Source: Iris pallida | Lineage: Eukaryota > Streptophyta > Magnoliopsida > Asparagales > Iridaceae | Assembly (NCBI GenBank): GCA_029216955.1 | Contig: JANAVB010009598.1 | Coordinates: 25,290,551 to 25,354,550 of the forward strand | DNA: 64,000 nucleotides | Direction: 5' to 3' | In this document: positions 43,348-53,814 of the stretch, piece by piece | Layout: each line of letters begins with the position of its first letter | Numbering within the stretch: the stretch's first letter is position 1 | The notes under the pieces: generated by a model | Told to the model about the DNA's origin: nothing | The model's database searches: none | The model's input: only the letters and a program-made list of their open reading frames with translations | Program-made: the position numbers and the translations under genes

Positions 43348-43392
<45 letters not shown>
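43268..43392 (+). repeat. (CT)n-rich microsatellite with CGCGGCT interruptions
   Basis: CT runs are interrupted by CGCGGCTCTC four times, then there is a pure (CT)n tract. It lies between the left subterminal array and the G-rich minisatellite. Confidence 0.9.
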
Positions 43393-43393
<1 letters not shown>

Positions 43394-43417
43394 ATTTTCT
43401 CTAATTTTGTGTTTTGG

Positions 43418-43712
43418 GGCCGGAGGGGGGGGGAGTGGGGGGGGGGGTCGGCTTCGCGGGGGGTGGAGAGGGCGGGGGGGTGGTGAATGGGGTCAGGGGG
43501 TCGGGGGGGTGTGGGGAATGGGGGCAGGGGGTAGGGGGGGTGGTGGGGAATGAGGGTCGGGGGGTCGGGGGGGTGGTGGGGAATGGGGGCAGGGGGGTCG
43601 GGGGGTGGGGGGTGGAGAGGGCAGGGGGGTCGGAGGGGGTGTTGAATGGGGGCAGGGGGGTCGGGGGGTGGGGGGTGGAGAGGGCAGGGGGGTCGGGGGG
43701 GGGGGGGGTGTT
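43418..43712 (+). repeat. Extreme G-rich minisatellite (G-quadruplex potential)
   Basis: Units such as GGGGGTCGGGGGGGTGGTGG plus GGAATGGGGGCAGG are repeated about six times. The + strand is nearly free of C and packed with G runs of 4-13. Pro-rich ORFs on the minus strand here are repeat artefacts. The following 500 bases (43725-44215) are AT-rich and hold no gene. Confidence 0.9.
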
Positions 43713-44218
43713 GAATTTCCTTTGACACACTGTCCTAGGTATCTACACATACACACACACTGTCACACAAACACACAAAATCTGAATATATGTAATGTAG
43801 GAATACACGTTGGTAATGTAGAATATTGACATGTATGTATAATGTATCTAATTGATTTTTAACCCATGTCTATACATATATATGTGTAGGCAAGCATGAG
43901 ATTATGAAATATAGGCCATGTATATATATGCTAGTATATAGGAATGCATGTAGGTAGGCAATGATATAAAATATAATGTAGTGTACAATGCATGTGATAG
44001 TGTAAGTTAATGAGTGGTATATATATGCAAGTTATAAATGCAATGTTGGATAATATGAGAATGTAATGTCAACATGTATATATATGTAATATGTGTTCTC
44101 TATGGCTTGTGATGGTGTGTGTGATTGCTAGACTAGGCTTGGTTAGGCCTACTGAGACTTATTAGACCTACTGCTACTTTGTATTGCTTTCACAATGTCA
44201 CGTACCCTGCACTAAACA

Positions 44219-44415
44219 TCCGATACTTCGATCCGATACCGCCGATACTACCGATATCGCCGATACCAATACTACCGATATCGCCGATACTACCGATACC
44301 GCCGATACTACCGATACCGCCGATACTACCGATATCGCGTGCCGATACTACCGATACTACCGATATCGCCGATACTACCGATACCGCCGATACTACCGAT
44401 TCCGATACCGATACT
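44219..44415 (+). repeat. Minisatellite, CCGATACTA/CCGATATCG units
   Basis: A 9-bp motif alternates CCGATACTA, CCGATATCG and CCGATACCG, giving a roughly 18-bp period over about 190 bases. A short satellite of the same motif appears at 44586-44632. It lies about 550 bp upstream of the transposase start. Confidence 0.85.
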
Positions 44416-44958
44416 TTGAACCTTGATTTAAATACATGTTAGTATAGTGTCTTCACATATATGTTAAGAGTATATACATGATTAGCAAGGTAACTAGATA
44501 CAAGTTATGATACAATGTAAATGCAAGTATACATGTTAGCTAGATAGCTTAGACTTATATTGCAATCTCCTATTCACACGAGTATTGATATCGCCGATAC
44601 CAATACTCGTAGGAATAGTCCGATACCGATATACATTGTAGAGCTCTGTTTTGCTATTCTGGACATGTTGTGACCTGTGCTGTTCTAAATAGGAGCCAGA
44701 CACACTCCTGAGACGGGGGAGTATGTATAGTGATGTGGATTCTTACTAACTTATCATGTGAACCCATTTATGGGCCCTTCATTGAACCTTCTCATGTGCA
44801 ACTTTTAGTCCATTCACAGTTCCCTATATTGTACTCTACATCACCTAGTTCACTTATATCTAACATCCTAACCCTAATCCAAATTTATGAGTATCGGTAT
44901 CGGGCTATTCTTATGTTTAGTTTGTCTTACGATACAGATTTTCACATCCAAATTGAGG

Positions 44959-47900
44959 ATGAGTCGTTATTTTGTTGATCGTACATGGATGTACAAACGG
45001 CAACACGAGAGTAGAATTGGTGTGAGTGACGATTTTCAGGCAGGCGTGGAAGTATTTCTTAATTATGCAATGAGCAAAGCTCAGTACATGGACGGTAACA
45101 AAATTAAGTGTCCATGTGTTAAATGTCACAATAGACGTTACGAAGAAGTGGTGACTGTGAGAGATCATTTGACCCGTAAGGGTTTCGTACGTAATTACGG
45201 CCTGTGGTCATCGCAAGGTGAACTATATTCGGAAAGACAGGCTGCGGAAGCTGCTACTTATGCTTTTGATGATAATGCTGCAACGGATGTCATCGAAGAC
45301 CACGGATGCTCTGTTGATTATGGAGATCTGCAGAACCTTGCACGAGATATGGTGTATGATGCGGCAGGGCCTAATTTTGATCCGGAGGATCCTAATCCCG
45401 AGGCGAAGGAGTTCTATGACATGTTTCAGGACGCAGATACTTCTCTATATCCTGGTTGTGAGACTCATTCCGCACTGTCAGTGACGATGCGGTTGTTGAA
45501 CATAAAGTCTGATTTTAACTTGCCACAAGCTTGCTATAATCGGATCACAGAAGTAATCAAGGAGGTGTTACCGAAGAAATCAAAAGAGCTACCAAGAAAC
45601 TTCTACAAGTCAAAGATGATGGTCCGACAACTGGGACTGGGGTACGAGAAGATAGATTGTTGTCGCAACGGATGCATGTTGTACTACAAAGAGAATTGCG
45701 TATCAGAAAGTTGCAGCTTCTGTAATGCGGATCGTTACAAGCCAGTACAGGGAAAAGGAAAGTCGACTAGAAAACGACGTCCTTACAAGTATATGCATTA
45801 CTTGTCGATCACGAAGCGCTTGCAGAGGATGTATATGTCTCTAAATACAGCAGAACACATGACGTGGCACAGCGAAGAACGCATAAAGGACGAAGGAGAA
45901 TTGTCACATCCTTCGGATGGAGAGGCGTGGAAACATTTTGATTTGTGTCATCCAGATTTTGCTGCAGAGCCTAGAAATGTACGCCTGGCGCTATGTGCTG
46001 ATGGCTTCGCCCCTTTCGGACAGTCGGAATCTCAGTACTCATGCTGGCCTGTCATTCTTACCCCTTACAATCTGCCACCATGGATGTGTATGAAGACTCC
46101 TTATATGTTTCTGACAGCTATCATACCCGGTCCTAAAAATTCGACGAATAACATCGATATATATTTACAGCCGTTGGTGGATGAGCTGAAACAGCTGTGG
46201 GAGATCGGCGTCACGACCTATGATATTTCCAGGAAACAGAACTTTCAGATGAGAGCTTCACTCATGTGGACAATCAATGATTTTCCAGCATACGGTATGC
46301 TGTCGGGATGGAGTACGCACGGCAACATGTCTTGTCCGATATGCATAGAAAATAGTAAGGCGTTCCGCCTTAGGCATGGAGGAAAAACTTCTTTCTTTGA
46401 CTGTCACCGTCAATTTCTGCCCGCGGCCCATCCTTGGAGAAAGAATAAGGACGCGTTCAGATATGGAAAACAAGAATTTTCTCAACCTCCTGCCAGATTT
46501 TCGGGATACGATATTTGGGAAGCTGTAAAGGAATTGCCCACCGCAATGGAAGATCCATCGAACCATCGTGTCGAGGGGTTCGGACAAAGCCATAACTGGA
46601 CCAAACGGAGTATCTTCTGGGACTTGCCTTATTGGAAAGATAATCTTATAAGGCATAATCTTGATGTCATGCATATCGAAAAGAACGTGTTCGATAATGT
46701 CTTCAATACCGTAATGGATATTAAAGGAAAGACGAAGGACAATCCAAAAGCAAGACAAGACATAGCCGAGATATGCAAGCGTCCTCATCTGAACTTGATA
46801 CAAAGGGGTGCTGGTGGACAATTAAGTAAGCCTATAGCGCCATACACATTGAGCAAGGAAGATAGATTAATAATCTGCAAGTGGATATCTAATTTAAGAT
46901 TTCCCGACGGCTATGTTTCGAATTTGTCTAGATGCGTTGATCTCAATGAACGCAAGCTAACGGGAATGAAGAGTCACGACTGCCACGTGTTTATGGAAAG
47001 ATTACTGCCCATTGCTTTGAGAGAGTTGTTGCCTTCTGCTGTATGGGTTCCGTTGGCCGAGCTGTCTACATTCTTCAGGGATATCTGTTCAACTAAGCTG
47101 ACGGTGCAACATATGGTACAACTTGAGGAGAAGATTGTCTTAACAATCTGCAAGTTAGAGAAAATATTTCCACCGGGCTTTTTCGACAGCATGGAGCATC
47201 TACCGATTCATCTAGCATACGAAGCCCGTGTCGGTGCATCTGTTCATTATCGATGGATGTACCCCTTTGAAAGGTAAATAAAAACCGATATAATTTAAGT
47301 GAAATTTAAGTGGATTTTACAATTCATTGTTAATTCTCAAGATAATTTGTCTCTTTAGGTACCTACACCATCTAAAGAAGAAAGTTGGCAACAAGGCTCA
47401 TATAGAGGCTTCGATATGCGAATCATATCTTATCGAGGAGGTGTCAAATTTCTGCTCCATTTATTTCGATACTCATGTCGAGACAAATCGAAATAGACCT
47501 CAAAGGAATGAAGAAGACGTTGAGGATGGAGGTATATTCAATTTAAGGGGCAAGCCTATTGGGGCTAGTAAGAAACGGTGGTTGACCGACGATGAGTATG
47601 ATACCGCTCACCGATATGTCGTGTTAAATTGTGACATACAAGAAGTGAGAGATTTGGAGAAGTAAGTGACTACGCCTCGTTATAATCTCTAATTTGGTGA
47701 ATTAAGTGACTACACTTATTTTTATTCTCTCTAACAGTGTATTTAGAGGTGAAGTCAAAATGAGGACACCATATATTACAGATGAGGGACTTCAAAGAGA
47801 GGTTGATTGTACCTTTCCATCCTGGTTTCGTAAATACGTAAGTAACTGAGATAATATGTTATGCGGCTACCATTAAAATATATGCAGCTAAAATATTTAA

Positions 47901-48800
47901 ATTATCAATACATGTTTACAGGTTTTATTGCCTGAAACAACACTCATAAATGAGAGCATTCGTTATTTGGCATTGGGACCGAAGAAGCATGCAAAGACTT
48001 TGTCAGGCTATGTCGTTAATGGCTTCAAGTTTAAGTCAACTCAGCATGCTATAAATGCCGAATTTTTCAATGACGGCTTCGATACCAAGAATTCTGGTGT
48101 TTGCATAAGAGGCACCATCTATGACGACGAGCCGGACTTTGACTATTATGGAGTGCTTCGGGAGATTGTAGATTTACAATATAGTGGCCCATATGATATG
48201 CATATTGTGATGTTCAAATGTGAGTGGTTCGATACGAGACCAAATATCGGTTGGAGAATCGATAAACAATTTGGATTCGTCGATATAAATCATCGCAGGA
48301 GGTATAGAGGGTCCGACACGTTTGCGATAGCAAGTCAGGCTGTTCAAGTCTACTATACAAGCTACCCAAGGCGTCGTAGAGATCGATTTGACTGGTGGGC
48401 AGTATGCAAGATTAAATCTAGAAATACATTTAACGTTGGAGACCCAGCATACCAAGAGGACCAGATCGAGAAGCCCCAATACATGGGACAACAGTCGGAT
48501 ACCATGGACGTGGAAGATGTCGATATACCTCATGCTGAGGAAAATAGAGGGGAGGAAGAGGTTGATATACAAGACTTAGCTGTCAACCAGGGGAGAAAGA
48601 GGCGTCTTGTCCCAAGTATTGAGCCTGAAGAAGAAGAAGAAGAAGAAGAAGAAGAAGAAGAAGAAGAAGAGGATGAGGATGAGGATGATGATACAGATGA
48701 AGTCGACGATGAGGATGATGATATAGATGAAGTCGACGATGAGAATGAGGATGAGAACGATGACGATGACGATGAGGACGAGGACGATAACGATGATTAG
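44959..48800 (+). CDS. TnpD-like CACTA transposase (Transposase_21), four exons
   Basis: Exons are 44959-47273, 47359-47661, 47738-47837 and 47922-48800, all with GT/AG borders. They join to 3597 bases, an open frame of 1198 residues. I chose the Met of MSRYFVDRTWMYKR because family proteins start just before this motif; an in-frame Met lies 24 codons upstream. Domains in order: transposase-associated N-terminus (KCPCVKCHNRRY), catalytic Transposase_21 region (YSCWPVILTPYNLPPWMCMK, IIPGPKNSTNNIDIYLQPL, GWSTHGNMSCPICIE), DUF4218 (across exons 1-2, RYLHHLKKKVGNKAHIEASI), DUF4216 (YDMHIVMFKCEWFD) and an acidic tail with a poly-Glu run from (GAA)n. No premature stop is seen, so it may be functional. 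Confidence 0.9.
48628..48790 (+). repeat. (GAA)n and GAT/GAC-rich coding microsatellite
   Basis: An in-frame GAAGAA run followed by GATGAGGAT repeats encodes the Glu/Asp tail of the TnpD-like protein. Length polymorphism would keep the frame. Confidence 0.85.
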
Positions 48801-49062
48801 ATTAAATATCGGTATATATTAGAAGCACTTACAACTAACTTAGTGAATTCAGTTTAGACGGACACATTCTTATTTCAGTTTATGTTTTTGTCGTTCGATC
48901 ATCTACTTATTGTATGATTTTCTTTTTACAGATGGCACTCTTAGTTCTCATTGTCTTGACGGCACTCGCCGCCCTGCTGCTGGTATATATATTTTAGTTC
49001 AGTTTTATATTCATTTATACTTCTATATTGTTAATTATATTTATGTGTTCTATTTACAGGTC

Positions 49063-51030
49063 ATGGTCACTACCACTCGTGCTGCTGGTAGCCGTGGTGG
49101 TGCTGGTGGTGGCGGTACTGGCCGTGGTGGGCGTGGTGGTAGCGGTGGCCGTGGACGTGATGGTAGCGGTCGTGGTGGTAGCGGTCGTGGTCGCCTTCCA
49201 CATACCCCGGATATAGAGTCCTCCGATCCCGACCTGGAGAGCCCGGCCACAGACTCTTCCCGCCGTCGATCTATCTCTGCGACCCATCCTTCATCTTCAT
49301 CGAGGCCTGAGACTCCATCCGCTAGCGGATCCGTTCCGCCCCCGGATGCACCAGCGGGTACACCATCAGTTACTGCAGGGTGGGCTCCGGAGTACCCCCG
49401 GATTCAGCTTCATCCTGCTACCGGTGAGTACATCCGCGGACCCGCGGATCCTCCGACGCCTCCAGAGAGGCCGATAGGCGAGAACCGACGAGAGCTATGG
49501 CCCGCGGGTGATACGTAAGTAAATTTAAGTTAATTTATTAAATTTGTTTCATTTATTCAAGTTAATAATCCAGTCTTTGCTTCTTTGTAGGTTTTTCCCG
49601 TATGATGCTGCCCGGATACTCGGGCAAATTATCCGGGAAAACTACCATGGCCCCTACCTCAATTTTTCTGAGGTGCCTCAGAACATGCAGTACGTCTGGC
49701 TCGAGGAGATGAAGGTATATATATATCTTTTGGTTAATTATTAATTATTCTTTAATCCACTAATTTTTTAATTACGTGATAATTTAATTTGTATGTCAGA
49801 CGACGTTCTGGTGGCCCCTCCATCGCGATGAGTTGATTCGCAAGGCCTACAAAGCCGCCGCCGGAAAGAAGATACGGGATGCGGTGTACGACGTTCGTAC
49901 GGCGCATTCGAGGAAGAAGTGGCTCCGGGAGGAGTACTACGAGCAGATGTTGGATAAGATGAATACTGCTCAGTACAGGGAGAAATCAGAGAAAGCGAAG
50001 GCGAGCAGACAGGCCGCTGGTCTGCATACGGGAGGTTCAAAGCCCCACGCAGCGACGCGTGCAGATTTGGTGAGATACCGCAAATTCATTTCACTATTAA
50101 ATTCGGTACTATTAATATACGTAGTTAATTAAATTTGACGTATATTTCGTATGCAGGCAAAACGGGCGATAAAGGAGGGGAGAGAGCCGGAGTCGGTCAC
50201 CGCCTACGATGTATTCCTGCATACACACAAGAGGCGGGCAGACGGGAGCTTCGTCGACGCGAGGGCCCAGGCGACTGATGTAAGTAATTACGTTTATGAG
50301 ATTTATATTAGAAATATAATTATTGTTAACTTAATTAGGTGAACGTAGGATTCAAATTATAACTTAGGGAAACATAGGATTTAGATTATAACTTAGGAAA
50401 ACTTATAGTATAAACACATTCATTGGATAGGCTGCATATCGTGAGGCCCTTAGTCAGATTGAGCCCCCTGCCGAGGTTGTCGGCGAAACGACGCCCACCT
50501 AGACGCCCTCTTCTATGGCCGCTCGCTACGACGACGTGTTCGTAGAGTCTGTCGGCGGCTTTAATAAAGGGCGCGTCTACGGCGTAGGTTCCCTGGCGGC
50601 GTCGTTGCAGGGCGCGACTCCGAGATATCCACCGCCCCCGCCTCCTCCCGCGCCCCCGTCGGACGATATGAGGACGCAGCTTGCGACTCTCACCTCCGAT
50701 ATGTCGGAAATGCGGAGTCTAATGTCGGATGTGCTGGAGCGCCTTCCGCGTCCTTCTTCTGCTCCCGGTCCAGATCCGTCTGCTCCCGGTCCGTCTACTG
50801 CGGTTGCCGGTCCTTCCGACCCTGGACGTTATTCATTTGACCGTTCTGCCGAGGTCCGCCTGGTACCGGATACTGCGCTCATTGGGCTCATGGACATGAT
50901 GTCGCCAGAGCAGCTCCGCAACCTTCCAGAGCATGTGTTGTCCCAGGTGCCGGCGTACATGGTGGAAGAGTACATCCGCAGAGCCGAGGCGGCGTCGAGA
51001 CGACCACGCGATCCATCTCCGGGAAAATGA
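49063..51030 (+). CDS. TnpA-like CACTA protein (Transposase_24), five exons, one nonsense codon
   Basis: Exons are 49063-49514, 49591-49714, 49800-50069, 50157-50279 and 50431-51030, with GT/AG borders and a total of 1569 bases (523 codons). The N-terminus is Gly/Arg/Ser-rich (RGGAGGGGTGRGG). Then come WPAGDTFFPYDAARI, KTTFWWPLHRDELIRKAY, an HTGGSKPHAA motif typical of this family and VTAYDVFLHTHKR. A Pro-rich segment (PRYPPPPPPPAPP) and a C-terminal helix follow. TAG at 50500-50502 interrupts exon 5 (TTPT-stop-TPSS), probably from CAG. An upstream exon (48933-48983, MALLVLIVLTALAALLL) could splice in frame to 49060. The protein would bind subterminal repeats. The stop removes about 175 residues. 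Confidence 0.8.
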
Positions 51031-51270
51031 TATTTGTACTGTTTTTTGATATTATGAATTTGGATATTTGGATATTATGAATTTGGATATTTGGATATTT
51101 GTTATTGGATATTTGATATTGGATATCATGAATTTGGATATTTGTTGATCATGTAATGTTTGGATGGATATTTGGATATTTGTTGATCGTAAATGGATGT
51201 TTGGATATTGGATATTATGAATGTGTAATATTTACGAAAAGGAAATAGAATGTTTCTGTAATTTTTTTTA
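51031..51270 (+). repeat. Low-complexity (TTGGATATT)n
   Basis: Irregular repeats of TTGGATATTTGGATATT and TATGAATTTGGATATT follow the TnpA stop. No gene. Confidence 0.8.
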
Positions 51271-51279
51271 ATTGATGTT

Positions 51280-52060
51280 ACATTTAGCGACGGACTAGCG
51301 ACTAACTAGCGACGGATTATATAAATATTTGCAGGTACCGACGGAAGAGCGACGGAATATCCGTCGCTAACTGGGTGATATAAAATATTTTGCAGGTACC
51401 GACGGAAGAGCGACGGAATATCCGTCGCTAACTGGGTGATATAAAATATTTTGCAGTTACCGACGGAAGAGCGACTACCTAGCGACGGCGAATCCGTCGA
51501 CATGGTTCTGGAAATATGGTAGGTTTCCAGAGACTTAGCGACGGATAGTTGGTCGCTAATCCGTCGCTAATCGGTCGAGGATGACGACGGACTAGCGACG
51601 GATGAGCGACCAATTATCCGTCGACATGGTTCTGGAAATATGGAAGCTTTTCAGAACCAGGCCGACGACCTACCCGTCGCTAATACGTCGCTATCACGTC
51701 GAGGTTAACGACGGAATGGCGACGGAATAGCGACTGATTTTGCGTATCAGGAACCTCTCTGATACGCTTTTACCGACCTATTGACGACGGATTAGCGACG
51801 GATATTTTAATATTATATGGCATGTAAACCGACGGGAACATGTCGCTAATCCGTCGCTAAGTAGGTGAAAGACAACCGTCGCTAACCAGTCGCTAGTCCG
51901 TCGGATAATTATTTGTCCGACGGCTTAGCGACGGATATTTTTTAGCGACGACGTTTTTCCCGACGGTCATTTTCAGCAAATATCCGTCGCCACTACGTCG
52001 GTAAAAAATGTTACCGACGGATAAGCGACGGATCTGGCCGTCGCTAAAGCTGGTTTTTTT
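51280..52060 (+). repeat. CACTA right subterminal repeat array
   Basis: More than 40 copies of GCGACGG/CCGTCGC-type motifs occur in both orientations. They include a ~65-bp unit (GCAGGTACCGACGGAAGAGC to CTGGGTGATATAAAATATTT) repeated about three times at 51325-51475. It is longer and denser than the left array. Confidence 0.9.
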
Positions 52061-52070
52061 GGTAGTGTCA

Positions 52071-53170
52071 ACGTAAATGTATGGCCTAACCATTACAACT
52101 TAGTTTCCTTTGCTTAACTTCTTTTACTTTTCATATTTCTTTTGCAGAGCCCAAACCAGGGTTGCCTCGGTGACTAACCTACAGTCCCGGTACGTTTCCT
52201 TCTCAACGACTGACCTAAAGTCCCAACTCTCGATGAATGACTTACAGTCCCGACATATTTTCAGCGTTTCCATACTCTTATTGACTTAACTCATGAATGG
52301 CTAATTCATAACCTTCAAGCATAACTTGCACAAAACGTGTTCTTTATGTGCCAATAGACTGTGGGTAGCTTTCCACTGAACCAACCATGGCACGTGCCTT
52401 AAACTGACTTACGTTTTGTGCAACACTATCGTCCAAGTCATACTTTATACGACGAGCCTTGAGATTGTAGGACTAAGTGACTTTGACAACCGTAGAAAGA
52501 GCGGGACGGTGCTTGGAATGACTTCTATCGACCGGCATAACTTGTCTAACTTAATTATGCAACAACTTGACGAGCAAAGACTACGTCAATCTTTGCCTCG
52601 AGGGAACGTGTCGTGCACGCATTCGACTTGAACAACCAAGTTATTTGGGTGCCTAGACTTATGCCACAAGCTGTGCAATACAGCTTAACCCGTGGGGCGA
52701 ATAAAGGCTATGCCAAGCCTTAGACGATGGGACCGTGCATGCTTTATCAAGCATTCATGCGGGCGACGCCTATGACTTAGGCTATGTTCTTAATTTTATG
52801 GCAACTTAGACCAACTTTCCTTCTTCCAAGCCACGGGACGAAGGACCGAGTGTCATTTTGAAAGTACACCGTGCAACATTTCTAAGCCGACCGTTGGACC
52901 TTTTCCATGTTCTAACTCAACCCGACCCGAATTGGGATTATTCCCTTAGCTATGTGGATTCGCCTCTTTTATTATCAAGCCTACTTGTGCATTTGAAAAC
53001 TTTCGTTTTATTAGTGTGAAGGCCAAGCTGAGGCAAGTTCGCCGAAGCCACCCACCTGAGCGAGGAGTCGCCTCGACTGAGCTGGTCTTCGAGCAGCCGT
53101 TACATGGCTAAGTCCGAACGCCGTTGGCATTTCGATTCCTCCGATTGACTAAGCGGGATGGGGCACTACA
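52071..53170 (-). repeat. Element D 5' LTR, distal segment
   Basis: It resumes the LTR after the TCA duplication and aligns with 37891-38957 of the partner. It ends GGGGCACTACA before the AAGTG duplication. It contains three variants of the ACTGACCTACAGTCCYGACA motif. Confidence 0.9.
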
Positions 53171-53175
53171 AAGTG

Positions 53176-53780
53176 TTATGGACATACCAGAGGGCTATGC
53201 AAAGAGGATCCTGTGGCCGACGAGATAGCTAACGAAAGACAGAAAATAGAAAGAGCGAGAAAACACCAGTCGCAGGAACGAGGTGGGGAAGGACCGATAG
53301 AGGGGCTGGGCACGTTCATGCATGTAGAATAGGAGCCAGTTGAGGAAATTGGGTTAGAAAAAATGGACGCAATCTTACCATCGGTGTTAGGAAAACGACA
53401 CGGGCCAGAGAAGATGACGCCAAACAACTCTAATAACACGGAAATAGTGGTCTATGGCGATACGAGTCGAGAGCAAAGGAGGGCCTAGTTTGAGATATGA
53501 ACCATCACAGGAGGACACTAATACGCAGCAATATACGGGACCAAATGTGAGAGCAGCAAAGAAGATGGCACCTACGAAGACAGTGGGCGAAGCAACTACT
53601 GAGATGGAGGGGACGAGTAGACATCAAGCTAATAGCTCAATGGGAGGAGTGGTCTTAACAAAACCTAAGCCTGAATGGCAACGCGGACTAGAAGGTGGAG
53701 TAATCGAAGATAGGTCCTTTAATAGACTAGAGAGACTCGGACAGGATATAGCCGCTCTGCCTCATCGTCCTGGGGAGAGA
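53176..53780 (+). pseudogene. LINE-1 copy 1, ORF1 second part
   Basis: It resumes with YGHTRGLCKED and completes the zinc knuckle begun at 36551 (CTGCKC plus YGHTRGLC, a perfect CX2CX4HX4C). A low-complexity, charged C-terminal region follows (IANERQKIERARKHQSQERG, then KRHGPEKMTPNN). Stops and frame changes are present. Confidence 0.7.
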
Positions 53781-53814
53781 CGGCGTTCGGCAGGACACTC
53801 AATCCCAATAATCC

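Larger units (their letters stand above)
42864..52067 (+). mobile_element. CACTA (En/Spm) transposon, 9.2 kb, near-complete
   Basis: The ends are CACTACTAAAACACCCC and, inverted, CACTACCAAAAAAACC. A perfect 3-bp target duplication TCA flanks it (42861-42863 and 52068-52070). Subterminal arrays of TAGCGACGG/CCGTCGCTA lie at both ends. It encodes a spliced TnpD-like transposase (Transposase_21) followed by a spliced TnpA-like protein (Transposase_24), both on the + strand. The two proteins would cut and paste the element, with TnpA-type proteins binding the subterminal repeats. It is inserted in the 5' LTR of element D. Confidence 0.97.
36552..53170 (-). mobile_element. Element D: long-LTR, non-coding retrotransposon carrying a CACTA insertion
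   Basis: A perfect target duplication AAGTG flanks it (36547-36551 and 53171-53175). LTRs are 36552-38957 and 41531-53170; the latter is split by the CACTA element. A Met-tRNA primer-binding site at 41516-41527 shows minus orientation. The 2.57-kb interior has no retroviral ORF. Next to the 3' LTR the minus strand reads GTTTCGAGGAGGAAACG, again the Tekay/Del-like ending. It looks like a second LARD-like family, older than element C because its LTRs differ more. It disrupts LINE ORF1. Confidence 0.9.

Noticed and set aside
43342..43756. Several Pro-rich ORFs of about 90-130 codons on the minus strand
   Set aside because: They are translations of the G-rich minisatellite in all frames and end with the repeat.
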